Assembly: GCA_045106815.1 (NCBI GenBank)
Contig: JBGCFG010000012.1
Span: forward strand, 1 to 64,000
Reading direction: 5' to 3'
Length of the DNA stretch: 64,000 nt
DNA from: JAUIAI01 sp045106815
GTDB lineage: Bacteria > Pseudomonadota > Gammaproteobacteria > Burkholderiales > Burkholderiaceae_E
The notes under the pieces were generated by a model. That model was not told the origin of the DNA. It did no database searches and saw nothing but the letters and a program-made list of their open reading frames with translations. Within the stretch, counting starts at the first letter, position 1; each line of letters begins with the position of its first letter. Below, piece by piece: positions 8,195-16,654 of the stretch. The position numbers and the translations under genes were made by a program.

Positions 8195-9370
8195 TTAATC
8201 CGTATCTGGTTGTGGCAGGGCCGTCAGCGTAATGAGTGCGGCGAACCCCAGACCGGCAGAAATCCAAAGGGCGGCCAGGCCCCATGCCTCGATCCACAGT
8301 CCAAACAACCAGGGGGCGAGCGCCTGAAAAAATCGCGCGGGCGACATCAACAAGCCCTGGCGCATGCCATAGCCTTTGCTGCCGAACAATGCGAGTGGCA
8401 ACGTGCCGGTTGCGATGGTGAGTACGCCATTGCCGGCGCCGTGCAGCATGGCAAACACGGCTGCCACCGGCGCACCAACCCATGCCAAAACACTGGCTGC
8501 GATCGGGTGTAACAGGATAGCCATGCGTGCAGTCTTGAGCGGATGAACATGTTGCAGGACGCTAAATTCAAGCAAGCGGCCTGCAACCTGTGCCGGCCCC
8601 ACCAACGCGCCGATTGCCACCGCTGACGCCAGGGTCGCCCCGCTCAGCATCAGCAGACTCGGTAGATGGGCCGCCATGGCGGTGCCAATAAACCAAATGA
8701 TGGCGAAGCTGATGGCGAGCAGGATTGAGGTTCTGCGCGGGTTTTCGACCTGGGGCGCGTCGTGATCTTTGTTTTCGGCCTGGCCATTGACTGCTGGATC
8801 TGACCGAGTGGCTCGCGGCAATGAGGCATTGAGGGGCAGGGCTACCAGCACATGCAGGGCGGCCCAGGCCAAGCAGGCGCCGCGCCAACCCAGCGTTACT
8901 TCCAGCCAGGCGCTCAGCGGCCATGCCAGGGTGCTCGCGAGGCCAGCCACCAGTGTCACACCCGTAATGGCGGGTCGGGATTGCTGTCCGAAAATTCGGA
9001 CGAGTGTCGAAAACGCAGCTTCATAAAGACCACTGCCCATTCCTATCCCGATGACAAGCCAGGCCACCAGCATGCTGGGGGTTCCTTGCGCGCTCGCGAG
9101 CAGACACAAACCAAGCGCAAAAATCAGGTTGGTCGTCAGTAAGACCGGCCGCCCCCCGAATTGGTCAATCAACCTGCCAGCGAACGGGCCGATAACCGCC
9201 GCGACGACTAACGCGAGTGAGAAACCTGCGAAAACGGTCGGGCTGGAGATTCCCAGGCCCTTCGCAATCGGATTGGCCAGGACTGCCGGTAAATAGTACG
9301 AAGACCCCCATGCGAGTATCTGCGCGAGGCCCAACGCCGACACTGTGCGGACCTTGGAAGCTTGCGTCAT
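8195..9370 (-). CDS. MFS transporter
   Basis: The 391-residue protein has about 12 membrane helices and begins with the pattern LGLAQILAWGSSYYLPAVL. It has a major-facilitator loop after helix 2 (FAGRLIDQFGGRP) and a hydrophilic central loop rich in Asp, Glu and Asn. The substrate is not identifiable. It is convergent with cheW and divergent from the ribosomal operon, standing where rpsJ is found next to rplC in most related genomes. Confidence 0.85.
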   Translation of the reverse strand: MTQASKVRTVSALGLAQILAWGSSYYLPAVLANPIAKGLGISSPTVFAGFSLALVVAAVIGPFAGRLIDQFGGRPVLLTTNLIFALGLCLLASAQGTPSMLVAWLVIGIGMGSGLYEAAFSTLVRIFGQQSRPAITGVTLVAGLASTLAWPLSAWLEVTLGWRGACLAWAALHVLVALPLNASLPRATRSDPAVNGQAENKDHDAPQVENPRRTSILLAISFAIIWFIGTAMAAHLPSLLMLSGATLASAVAIGALVGPAQVAGRLLEFSVLQHVHPLKTARMAILLHPIAASVLAWVGAPVAAVFAMLHGAGNGVLTIATGTLPLALFGSKGYGMRQGLLMSPARFFQALAPWLFGLWIEAWGLAALWISAGLGFAALITLTALPQPDTD

Positions 9371-9942
9371 ATAGGTTGTTGAAACTGCCTCATCTGTGAT
9401 GCTTTGAGCCTGGGGTGGTTGAAATAAACACTCGGCGATTTTGCTGCTTGCTTGGTTGAGCCGTTCCCGGCTATACTGGCGGGCTTCCTTGGATGCAGGT
9501 TAATGCATTGGTTCTGCGGGATTCAGATTTGTGGCCTTACTTGGTTACGGATCGGATCGGATTAGATTGATCACCTATGGTCACCTATAGGCTAATCACC
9601 CAGCAGCGCCTCTAAACCTTACTTGCTTTGCGAGGTAACACTACCTGATTGCCGCCTGATCGCCGATGCCCGCTCTGTGGGCGCAGCGATACCCGAGTTC
9701 AGAGGTTGAGGTCTCGAAGGTAGTGTAAATAGCAGCAACAGCAGATCAGTGAGTACTAAAGAGCGGTCCGGCCAATCGAAGCCGGGTGTTGCCGCAACTA
9801 GCTGTGATGGTTATTTCTTGAAGCGGTCTTGGGTCTATTGAGCAATCGTCAAATTAAGCTCTGTAGATTTGGCCGTACTGAACAGAAATCCTAGCGTTTG
9901 AGGTTTGAGCGTTCGGGCCATTGCCATATTTGGAGTTTCACC
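9371..9942. other. Leader region upstream of rplC, without rpsJ
   Basis: This 570-bp gap between the divergent MFS gene and rplC has no convincing gene on either strand. I looked for a reading frame resembling ribosomal protein S10 and found none. It includes a possible promoter (9448-9477) and an iterated GGATCGGATCGGATTAG-like tract near 9550-9570. It probably carries the promoter and untranslated leader of the ribosomal operon, perhaps including an autoregulatory site. Confidence 0.5.
9448..9477 (+). promoter_or_regulatory. Candidate sigma-70 promoter for the ribosomal operon
   Basis: TTGCTT (9448-9453) and TATACT (9472-9477) are separated by 18 bp. The -10 is five of six to consensus and the -35 four of six. 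It would give a leader of about 460 nt before rplC. Other promoters closer to the gene cannot be excluded. Confidence 0.35.
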
Positions 9943-10647
9943 ATGAGCCAAGCCAATGCCCAAGGCGCCGATAGCGCTGCGGAAAATGGTCAGTTGGGTC
10001 TGATAGGCCGCAAGGTCGGCATGATGCGCATCTTCACCGAAGAAGGCGAATCAGTGCCCGTCACCGTGCTGGATGTTTCAGACAATCGCATCACCCAAGT
10101 TAAAACCCCGAGCAATGACGGCTATTCGGCCGTTCAGGTTGCTTATGGTTCGCGTCGGGCTAACAGAGTGACCAAGCAAATGGCGGGTCACTATGCCAAG
10201 GCTGGCGTTGTTGCCGGGTCAATGCTTCATGAGTTCCGCGCTAGCGTCGACACCATCGGTGAACTTGCCGCTGGTAGTGCGCTGAAAGTCGACCTGTTCA
10301 GTGAAGGTCAGTTTGTCGATGTGCAGGGCACCAGCCAGGGTAAGGGCTTTGCCGGCACGATCAAGCGACACAACTTTCGCTCGCAGCGGGCCAGCCACGG
10401 TAACTCGCGCTCACACAACGTGCCGGGTTCAATCGGTATGGCGCAGGATCCAGGCCGCATTTTTAAGGGCAAGCGCATGTCGGGCCACATGGGTAACGTC
10501 ACCCGTACGGTTCAGAACCTGCGGGTTGTTCGCGTCGATGCCGAGCGTCAGTTGCTCATGATTCGTGGCGCGGTGCCTGGTTCCAAGAACGGCGAGGTTG
10601 TTGTGATGCCTGCCGTTAAAAAACCGGCTCCGGCCGACCAAAGCTAA
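9943..10647 (+). CDS. rplC: 50S ribosomal protein L3
   Basis: L3 binds near the 3' end of 23S rRNA and helps start assembly of the large subunit. The conserved core begins LGLIGRKVGMMRIFTEEGE and includes the loop GTSQGKGFAGTIKRHNF with RASHGNSRSHNVPGSIG. The start at 9943 has TGGAG upstream and gives 234 residues, including a polar N-terminal tail of about 17 residues of the kind seen in related Burkholderiales. It is the first visible gene of the cluster; rpsJ, its usual predecessor, is absent. Confidence 0.97.
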   Translation: MSQANAQGADSAAENGQLGLIGRKVGMMRIFTEEGESVPVTVLDVSDNRITQVKTPSNDGYSAVQVAYGSRRANRVTKQMAGHYAKAGVVAGSMLHEFRASVDTIGELAAGSALKVDLFSEGQFVDVQGTSQGKGFAGTIKRHNFRSQRASHGNSRSHNVPGSIGMAQDPGRIFKGKRMSGHMGNVTRTVQNLRVVRVDAERQLLMIRGAVPGSKNGEVVVMPAVKKPAPADQS

Positions 10648-10659
10648 GGGAGGCGTTCG

Positions 10660-11283
10660 ATGCAACTCAAACTTATGGACGCCAGCGGCCAGTCTGCCTC
10701 GCAAGTCGATGCGTCTGATGCCGTGTTCGGTCGTGATTTCAATGAGCCGCTGGTTCACCAACTGGTTGTGGCTTATCAGGCCAATGCACGTAGCGCGAGC
10801 GCTAAGCAAAAAACCCGTGGCGAGGTCAAGCACTCAACCAAAAAGCCTTGGCGGCAGAAAGGAACGGGTCGTGCTCGTTCAGGCATGACTTCAAGCCCCA
10901 TCTGGCGTGGAGGCGGTCGGGCTTTTCCTGCCTCCCCCAATGAGAACCACAGCCAGAAGGTCAATCGCAAGATGTATCGCGCAGGTGTGTGCGCCATCTT
11001 GTCGCAATTAGCCCGTGAAGAAAGGCTCATCGTCGTTGACGACATGGACTGTGATTCACCCAAGACCAAGGCACTGGCTGCACGCCTGAAAGCAATGGGT
11101 CTGGATCATTCAACGCTGGTAATCACTGACGTGGTTTCTGAGAACCTGCATCTGGCGTCTCGTAACTTGCCAACTGTGCTGGTTATTGAGGCTCAGCAGG
11201 CAGACCCAGTGTCACTGGTTGGTTTCGAGAAAGTCGTGATGACCAAGCCAGCGCTTGAGAAAGTTCAGGAGATGCTGTCATGA
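10660..11283 (+). CDS. rplD: 50S ribosomal protein L4
   Basis: The 207-residue protein has the L4 hallmark KQKTRGEVKHSTKKPWRQKG followed by the extended loop GTGRARSGMTSSPIWRGGGR that lines the exit tunnel. In E. coli L4 also represses its own S10 operon; whether that happens here is unknown. Its stop overlaps the rplW start (ATGA). Confidence 0.97.
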   Translation: MQLKLMDASGQSASQVDASDAVFGRDFNEPLVHQLVVAYQANARSASAKQKTRGEVKHSTKKPWRQKGTGRARSGMTSSPIWRGGGRAFPASPNENHSQKVNRKMYRAGVCAILSQLAREERLIVVDDMDCDSPKTKALAARLKAMGLDHSTLVITDVVSENLHLASRNLPTVLVIEAQQADPVSLVGFEKVVMTKPALEKVQEMLS

Positions 11284-11576
11284 ATAATGATCGCCTGATG
11301 AAAGTTCTGCTTTCGCCCATCGTGACTGAAAAGGCCACCATGCTGGCTGAAAAGCGTGAGCAAATCGCATTCCGAGTTTTGGCTGATGCCACCAAGGCCG
11401 AGATCAAGGCTGCCGTGGAGCTGCTCTTCAACGTTAAGGTGGATTCAGTCAATGTGCTGAATCAGAACGGCAAGAAGAAGCGCTTTGGCCGCTTTGAGGG
11501 GCAGCGACGCGGTACGCGCAAGGCATATGTCTGTCTGGCTGAAGGTCAGGAAATTAACTTCGCGGAGACCGCATAA
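11280..11576 (+). CDS. rplW: 50S ribosomal protein L23
   Basis: The 98-residue protein has the L23 features LLSPIVTEKATMLAE and VNVLNQNGKKKRFGRFEGQR. L23 sits at the tunnel exit, where trigger factor and SRP dock. It overlaps rplD by 4 nt and rplB by one base, so the three are tightly coupled. Confidence 0.97.
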   Translation: MNNDRLMKVLLSPIVTEKATMLAEKREQIAFRVLADATKAEIKAAVELLFNVKVDSVNVLNQNGKKKRFGRFEGQRRGTRKAYVCLAEGQEINFAETA

Positions 11577-12397
11577 TGGCTCTGATCAGAACTAAACCAA
11601 CCTCACCAGGCCGTCGTGGCATGGTCAAGGTGGTTGATAAGACCCTGCACAAAGGCGCGCCTTATGCGCCGTTGCTAGAAGCTAAAAAGCAGCGTGCAGG
11701 TCGTAACAACCACGGGCATATCACCACACGTCACCGTGGTGGTGGTCACAAGAAGCACTACCGCATCATCGATTTCCGTCGCAACAAAGACGGCATTCCG
11801 GCAAAGGTTGAGCGAGTTGAATACGACCCCAACCGCAGCGCTCATATTGCGCTTTTGGTCTACGCCGATGGCGAGCGTCGCTACATCCTTGCGCCGCGCG
11901 GCGTCACACCGGGTACTGAGTTGATGAGTGGCATTGAGGCACCGATTCGAGCAGGCAATACGTTGCCTATTCGTAACATTCCGGTGGGTTCAACTATTCA
12001 CGCCATTGAGTTGCAACCGGGCAAGGGTGCGCAGATTGCACGCGCGGCTGGTACATCAGCACGTTTGCTTGCACGTGAAGGTATCTACGCTCAGTTGCGT
12101 CTTCGTTCAGGCGAGATTCGTCGCGTTCACATTGAATGCCGGGCAACGGTTGGTGAAGTGGGCAATGGTGAGCATAGTCTGCGCCAGATTGGTAAGGCCG
12201 GCGCCAAGCGCTGGCTGGGTATTCGCCCAACCGTTCGCGGTGAGGTGATGAACCCGGTTGATCACCCGCACGGTGGTCGTACCCGAGGTAACCGCCATCC
12301 GGTTTCACCGTGGGGGCAGCCGACACTGGGCTACAAGACTCGAACCAACAAGCGAACAGACAACATGATTGTCCAGCGTCGCAACCGCAAGAAGTAA
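11576..12397 (+). CDS. rplB: 50S ribosomal protein L2
   Basis: L2 is needed for subunit joining and peptidyl transfer. The 273-residue product shows TRHRGGGHKKHYRIIDFRR near the N-terminus and the C-terminal signature MNPVDHPHGGRTRGNRHP with the functionally important His. Length and order are standard. Confidence 0.98.
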   Translation: MALIRTKPTSPGRRGMVKVVDKTLHKGAPYAPLLEAKKQRAGRNNHGHITTRHRGGGHKKHYRIIDFRRNKDGIPAKVERVEYDPNRSAHIALLVYADGERRYILAPRGVTPGTELMSGIEAPIRAGNTLPIRNIPVGSTIHAIELQPGKGAQIARAAGTSARLLAREGIYAQLRLRSGEIRRVHIECRATVGEVGNGEHSLRQIGKAGAKRWLGIRPTVRGEVMNPVDHPHGGRTRGNRHPVSPWGQPTLGYKTRTNKRTDNMIVQRRNRKK

Positions 12398-12406
12398 GGC
12401 AAAGCT

Positions 12407-12682
12407 ATGACACGTTCAGCTAAAAAAGGGCCTTTCGTCGACGCCCATCTGCAAAAGAAAGTCGACGCCGCCGTCGCTGGCAATGACAAGCGCCCGATCA
12501 AAACCTGGTCGCGCCGGTCAATGGTTTTGCCTGAGTTCGTCGGTGTGACGATTGCCGTTCACAACGGTCGCCAGCATGTGCCGGTGTTTATCAATGAAAA
12601 CATGGTCGGCCACAAGTTGGGCGAGTTTGCCCTGACCCGTACTTTTAAGGGTCACGTGGCAGACAAGAAAGCGCGGCGCTAG
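12407..12682 (+). CDS. rpsS: 30S ribosomal protein S19
   Basis: The 91-residue protein begins TRSAKKGPFVDAHLQKKV and contains TWSRRSMVLPEFVG and ENMVGHKLGEFALTRTFKGH, diagnostic of S19 in the 30S head. It is nine bases downstream of rplB and nine upstream of rplV, as expected for the S10 operon. Confidence 0.98.
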   Translation: MTRSAKKGPFVDAHLQKKVDAAVAGNDKRPIKTWSRRSMVLPEFVGVTIAVHNGRQHVPVFINENMVGHKLGEFALTRTFKGHVADKKARR

Positions 12683-12691
12683 GAGCACCTA

Positions 12692-13021
12692 ATGGAAACT
12701 AAAGCCATATTAAAAGGGGTGCGGGTCTCGGCGCAGAAAGGCCGGATCATCGCAGACCAAATTCGCGGCAAGCCGGTTGAGAAAGCGCTGAACTTGCTGG
12801 CGTTTTCGCCCAAGAAATCTGCAGCCATCGTTAAAAAGGTATTGGAGTCAGCGATTGCCAATGCCGAGCACAACGACGGCGCCGACATCGACGAATTGAA
12901 GGTTAAGACCATTCACGTCGAGAAGGGCACTTCCTTGAGGCGCTTTCGGGCACGGGCCAAAGGCCGCGGCGCCAAGATTGAGAAGCAGACCTGCCACATC
13001 TACGTCACCGTCGGAGACTGA
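12692..13021 (+). CDS. rplV: 50S ribosomal protein L22
   Basis: The 109-residue protein has the L22 fold markers VRVSAQKGRIIADQIRGKPV and the C-terminal KGTSLRRFRARAKGRGAKIE, whose hairpin reaches into the exit tunnel. Macrolide-resistance changes in other species map to this loop; the sequence here looks ordinary. Confidence 0.98.
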   Translation: METKAILKGVRVSAQKGRIIADQIRGKPVEKALNLLAFSPKKSAAIVKKVLESAIANAEHNDGADIDELKVKTIHVEKGTSLRRFRARAKGRGAKIEKQTCHIYVTVGD

Positions 13022-13029
13022 GCGAAACT

Positions 13030-13848
13030 ATGGGACAGAAGATTCATCCAATCGGCTTTCGTCTGCCGGTGACCAAAGCCTGGACCTCCCGCTGGTATGC
13101 GCAAGGTTCTGAATACGCCAAGATGCTCAATGATGACCTGCGGGTTCGTGAGTATCTGCGCCGCAAACTCAAAACTGCGTCGGTCGGCAAAGTGCTGATT
13201 GAACGCCCCGCCAAGAATGCGCGAATCACGATTTTCTCGGCCCGCCCGGGTGTTGTGATTGGTAAAAAAGGCGAAGACATCGAGCAGCTTAAGGTCGATC
13301 TGCAGCGCATGATGGGCGTGCCTGTTCACGTCAATATTGAAGAGATTCGCAAGCCTGAGACTGACGCCAAACTGATTGCTGACTCCATTACCCAGCAACT
13401 TGAGCGCCGGATTATGTTCCGCCGCGCGATGAAGCGGGCGATGCAAAACGCCATGCGTCTGGGTGCTCAAGGCGTCAAGATCATGTGTGCTGGCCGCCTG
13501 AATGGTGCAGAAATTGCCCGCTCCGAGTGGTATCGCGAAGGACGTGTGCCTTTGCACACGCTGCGTGCGAGCATTGACTACGGCACTTCAGAGGCCATCA
13601 CGACCTACGGCATCATCGGCGTCAAAGTCTGGATATATCACGGCGAGCATCTGGCCGCGGGCGATCCGCCGGGCGGTGATCGCGAGGCAGCCGGGGACAA
13701 AGACGATCGTCGTAATCGTCGTGGTCCACGCCCAGGTAACCGAGGCCCGCGCCGTCGCCCTGAAGGCGGTGGTGGTGGTGGCGGTGGTGCGCCAGCAGCA
13801 GGCGAAGTGGCTAAGCCCACGGCACCTGCCGATGGCGGCGCAGAATAA
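13030..13848 (+). CDS. rpsC: 30S ribosomal protein S3 with long C-terminal tail
   Basis: The KH domain is intact (VVIGKKGEDIEQLKVDLQ) and the C-terminal S3 domain contains CAGRLNGAEIARSEWYREGR. At 272 residues it is about 40 longer than E. coli S3. The extra part is a low-complexity tail rich in Arg, Gly and Pro, including a run of eight Gly, then Ala/Pro. Tails of this kind are known in Burkholderiales S3; the role is unclear. The run of Gly codons makes a GGT/GGC simple repeat near 13768-13790. Confidence 0.97.
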   Translation: MGQKIHPIGFRLPVTKAWTSRWYAQGSEYAKMLNDDLRVREYLRRKLKTASVGKVLIERPAKNARITIFSARPGVVIGKKGEDIEQLKVDLQRMMGVPVHVNIEEIRKPETDAKLIADSITQQLERRIMFRRAMKRAMQNAMRLGAQGVKIMCAGRLNGAEIARSEWYREGRVPLHTLRASIDYGTSEAITTYGIIGVKVWIYHGEHLAAGDPPGGDREAAGDKDDRRNRRGPRPGNRGPRRRPEGGGGGGGGAPAAGEVAKPTAPADGGAE

Positions 13849-13863
13849 TCGAGGATTCGAATC

Positions 13864-14277
13864 ATGTTGCAACCTAAAAGACGTAAGTACCGCAAGGAGC
13901 AAAAAGGCCGAAACACCGGCCTGGCTACTCGTGGTTCCTCCGTTGCGTTTGGTGAATTTGGTCTGAAGTGCACAGGGCGTGGCCGCCTGACTGCGCGCCA
14001 GATCGAAGCCGCTCGACGCGCGATGACCCGCCACATCAAGCGGGGTGGCCGAATCTGGATTCGTATTTTCCCGGACAAGCCGATTTCCAAGAAGCCGGCC
14101 GAAGTCCGTATGGGTAAAGGTAAAGGTAATCCTGAGTACTACGTGGCCGAAATCAAGCCCGGAAAAGTGCTGTACGAAATGGATGGTGTAAGTGAACAAC
14201 TGGCGCGTGAAGCATTCCGCCTGGCCTCGGCAAAGCTGCCGCTGCCTTGCGTGTTTGTCTCCCGCCACGGCATGTAA
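13864..14277 (+). CDS. rplP: 50S ribosomal protein L16
   Basis: The 137-residue protein starts MLQPKRRKYRKEQKGRN and has RMGKGKGNPEYYVAEIKPGK, typical of L16, which contacts the A-site tRNA elbow. The start follows GAGGATTCGAATC, with a good Shine-Dalgarno. Confidence 0.98.
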   Translation: MLQPKRRKYRKEQKGRNTGLATRGSSVAFGEFGLKCTGRGRLTARQIEAARRAMTRHIKRGGRIWIRIFPDKPISKKPAEVRMGKGKGNPEYYVAEIKPGKVLYEMDGVSEQLAREAFRLASAKLPLPCVFVSRHGM

Positions 14278-14288
14278 CGGGGCTGGTC

Positions 14289-14483
14289 ATGGATTTGAAA
14301 GAAATGCGCGCCAAAGATACCGAGGCGCTGACCAAAGAACTGAGCGAGCTATACAAGGCCGGCTTTTCTTTGCGGATGCAGCATGCGACGCAACAATTGA
14401 GCGATTCCAGCCAGTTGCGCAAGAACCGGCGCGATGTCGCCCGGATCAAGACCCTGATTCGTGAGAAGGCGAACGCATCATGA
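14289..14483 (+). CDS. rpmC: 50S ribosomal protein L29
   Basis: The 64-residue protein, MDLKEMRAKDTEALTKELSE onward, is a helical-hairpin L29 ending with the conserved RRDVARIKTLIREK. The ATG at 14289 is chosen over an upstream in-frame codon because it gives the family start. Its stop overlaps the rpsQ ATG by four bases. Confidence 0.97.
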   Translation: MDLKEMRAKDTEALTKELSELYKAGFSLRMQHATQQLSDSSQLRKNRRDVARIKTLIREKANAS

Positions 14484-14749
14484 GTGAAGAGCAGAACACC
14501 ACCAACACGCGCACGCTGACGGGCAAGGTCGTTAGCAACAAAATGGACAAGACCGTCTCGGTGCTGGTTGAGCGTAAAGTCGCTCATCCGCTGTACCGGA
14601 AGTACATCGTCCGTTCCAAGAAGTACCTGGCCCACGCCGAGACGGAACTGAATGAGGGCGATACGGTTGAGATCGCGGAAACCAAGCCGATGTCCAAGCG
14701 CAAGAGTTGGGTTGTGACCAAGCGACTTGTTGAGGCTGTGAAGATCTGA
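14480..14749 (+). CDS. rpsQ: 30S ribosomal protein S17
   Basis: The 89-residue protein has the S17 OB-fold pattern LTGKVVSNKMDKTVSVLVER and HPLYRKYIVRSKKYLAHAE. It closes the S10 part of the cluster. A 333-bp gap with a hairpin and a small reading frame follows before rplN. Confidence 0.97.
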   Translation: MSEEQNTTNTRTLTGKVVSNKMDKTVSVLVERKVAHPLYRKYIVRSKKYLAHAETELNEGDTVEIAETKPMSKRKSWVVTKRLVEAVKI

Positions 14750-14811
14750 CGAATTTCGCATCCGGGCTTGCGGCGGGGCTTGTCGCGGGCTATGATAGCG
14801 GGCTTCGCTTA

Positions 14812-14847
14812 AAAAGCCTGAGCCGACAGTAACTAGGTCGGGCTTTT
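14812..14847 (+). terminator. Weak terminator-like hairpin after rpsQ
   Basis: AAAAGCC (14812-14818) can pair with GGCTTTT (14841-14847), and CGAC (14824-14827) with GTCG (14837-14840), leaving a bulge on the 5' side. Only four T residues follow the stem, so partial termination or attenuation between the S10 and spc parts is more likely than a full stop. Confidence 0.4.
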
Positions 14848-14988
14848 GACGAGCAAATCCAGTTCGAGTGGCGTGAATCGCAGATTCAAACCCCGAATTT
14901 AGTTGTACAAGCTGGCCACCGCCAAGAATCAGGCTTTTCCTTAAGTCTGACCAAGCAGGCCAGGTTCTTTATACCCAAGAGGAGCGAG

Positions 14989-15042
14989 ATGCTTGCTTCT
15001 CATAACGGGACCAATACTGTTTGCCGCCTTGACCGCGGGTAG
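14989..15042 (+). CDS. Possible 17-residue leader peptide upstream of rplN
   Basis: AAGAGGAG (14977-14984) precedes an ATG at 14989 by four bases, an excellent Shine-Dalgarno. The frame encodes MLASHNGTNTVCRLDRG and stops at 15040-15042, 40 bp before rplN. It lies between a hairpin and the spc genes, so it could be a leader peptide or merely a chance start. Conservation in relatives would decide; none can be judged here. Confidence 0.3.
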   Translation: MLASHNGTNTVCRLDRG

Positions 15043-15082
15043 CCGCGGGCATTAGGTAAGACAAGTTGGGACGAGTGAAAAA

Positions 15083-15451
15083 ATGATTCAGATGCAGTCG
15101 ACTCTGGGTGTCGCCGACAACACAGGCGCGCGCTCAGTTATGTGTATCAAGGTGCTTGGTGGCTCCAAGCGGCGCTATGCCGGTATTGGCGACATCATCA
15201 AGGTGAGTGTCAAAGAAGCGCAGCCGCGCGGTCGCGTCAAGAAAGGCGAGATCTATAACGCTGTGGTTGTACGCACCGCCAAGGGTGTGCGCAGAACTGA
15301 TGGCTCGCTGATTAAGTTCGACGGCAACGCCGCTGTGTTGCTGAATGCCAAGCTCGAGCCGATTGGCACGCGCATCTTCGGACCCGTCACGCGCGAGCTC
15401 AGAACTGAGAAGTTCATGAAAATCGTGTCGCTGGCACCAGAAGTACTGTAA
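15083..15451 (+). CDS. rplN: 50S ribosomal protein L14
   Basis: The 122-residue protein begins MIQMQSTLGVADNTGARSVM and contains VKKGEIYNAVVVRTAKGVRR, diagnostic of L14, which forms intersubunit bridge B8. It is the first gene of the spc section. The preceding gap of 333 bp is large for this cluster and may hold a promoter. Confidence 0.98.
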   Translation: MIQMQSTLGVADNTGARSVMCIKVLGGSKRRYAGIGDIIKVSVKEAQPRGRVKKGEIYNAVVVRTAKGVRRTDGSLIKFDGNAAVLLNAKLEPIGTRIFGPVTRELRTEKFMKIVSLAPEVL

Positions 15452-15461
15452 GGGGCCCAGG

Positions 15462-15779
15462 ATGAACAAAATCAAGAAGGGCGATGAGGTCATCGTCATC
15501 GCAGGCCGCGACAAAGGTAAGCGTGGCACGGTACTTCGACGAATTGAAGACGTGGCAGTTGTGGTTGAAGGCGTCAACATCGTGAAAAAGCACCAGCGTC
15601 CCAACCCTATGCAGGGAGCGCCGGGCGGCATTGTCGATAAAACGATGCCAATCGATTTGTCTAACGTCATGCTCTATAACCCGGCGACCGGGAAAGGGGA
15701 TCGAGTGGGCATTAAGACCCTCGAAGATGGCAAACGCGTTCGATTTTTCAAATCGAATGGCGAACTTGTGAAGGTATAA
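15462..15779 (+). CDS. rplX: 50S ribosomal protein L24
   Basis: The 105-residue protein carries the KOW motif near its start (KKGDEVIVIAGRDKGKRGTV) and HQRPNPMQGAPGGIVDKTMP. L24 is an assembly-initiator protein near the tunnel exit. Spacing to rplE is five bases. Confidence 0.98.
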   Translation: MNKIKKGDEVIVIAGRDKGKRGTVLRRIEDVAVVVEGVNIVKKHQRPNPMQGAPGGIVDKTMPIDLSNVMLYNPATGKGDRVGIKTLEDGKRVRFFKSNGELVKV

Positions 15780-15784
15780 GTCAG

Positions 15785-16327
15785 ATGGCAGCACGTTTCC
15801 AGACCCAGTACCGCGAGACAGTTGTGCCTGAGCTAATGAAGCAGTTCAGTTACAAATCCGTGATGGAAGTGCCGCGTTTTACCAAAGTCACCCTCAATAT
15901 GGGTGTTGGTGAAGGGGTGGCAGACAAGAAGATTATCGAGAACGCAGCTAACGATCTCACCCAGATCGCTGGGCAAAAGGCGGTGGTGACAAAGGCTCGC
16001 AAGGCGATTGCTGGTTTCAAGATCCGCGAGGGATACCCCCTTGGGTGCATGGTGACCCTGCGCGGCGAGCGGATGTTCGAGTTCCTCGACCGGCTGATCA
16101 CGATTGCACTCCCGCGTGTTCGCGACTTTCGTGGTGTGCCAGCTAAATCATTTGATGGGCGGGGAAACTTCAATCTGGGCGTACGCGAGCAGATTATCTT
16201 CCCTGAAATTGAATACGACAAAGTTGATGCGGTGCGTGGCTTGAATATCAGCATCACGACGTCAGCCAAGAACGATGAAGAGGCGAAGGCGCTGTTGAGC
16301 GCGTTTCGCTTTCCATTCCGTAACTGA
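15785..16327 (+). CDS. rplE: 50S ribosomal protein L5
   Basis: The 180-residue protein has the L5 signatures PRFTKVTLNMGVGEGVADKK and REQIIFPEIEYDKVD. L5 binds 5S rRNA in the central protuberance. Length and position are standard. Confidence 0.98.
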   Translation: MAARFQTQYRETVVPELMKQFSYKSVMEVPRFTKVTLNMGVGEGVADKKIIENAANDLTQIAGQKAVVTKARKAIAGFKIREGYPLGCMVTLRGERMFEFLDRLITIALPRVRDFRGVPAKSFDGRGNFNLGVREQIIFPEIEYDKVDAVRGLNISITTSAKNDEEAKALLSAFRFPFRN

Positions 16328-16337
16328 GGGTAGCAAA

Positions 16338-16643
16338 GTGGCGAAACTTTCCCTGATCAACCGCGACATGAAGCGCCAGAAGCTGGTCAAGAAGTACGCG
16401 GCCAAGCGTGCAGCACTGCAGGCGATCATCAGCGATCAATCTCAGTCTGAGGAAGAGCGTTATCAGGCGCGTCTGAAATTGCAGGCATTGCCGCGCAATG
16501 CGAACCCGACGCGCCTTCGGACACGCTGCGAGATTACCGGGCGTCCCCGTGGTGTTTACAGAAAGTTCGGTCTTGGCCGGGCCAAGCTGCGTCAAGCGGC
16601 AATGGCTGGTGAAGTTCCTGGTGTGATCAAGGCGAGCTGGTAG
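16338..16643 (+). CDS. rpsN: 30S ribosomal protein S14, zinc-free form
   Basis: The 101-residue protein is the long form of S14 without the CxxC...CxxC zinc ribbon, ending in GRPRGVYRKFGLGRAKLRQA. Proteobacteria normally carry this form. It lies between rplE and rpsH as usual. Confidence 0.97.
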   Translation: MAKLSLINRDMKRQKLVKKYAAKRAALQAIISDQSQSEEERYQARLKLQALPRNANPTRLRTRCEITGRPRGVYRKFGLGRAKLRQAAMAGEVPGVIKASW

Positions 16644-16654
16644 GAAGAAATCAT

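Noticed and set aside
13588..14268. 226-residue antisense frame over rpsC and rplP
   Set aside because: It is a shadow of ribosomal genes; the Thr-rich run mirrors Gly codons of the rpsC tail.
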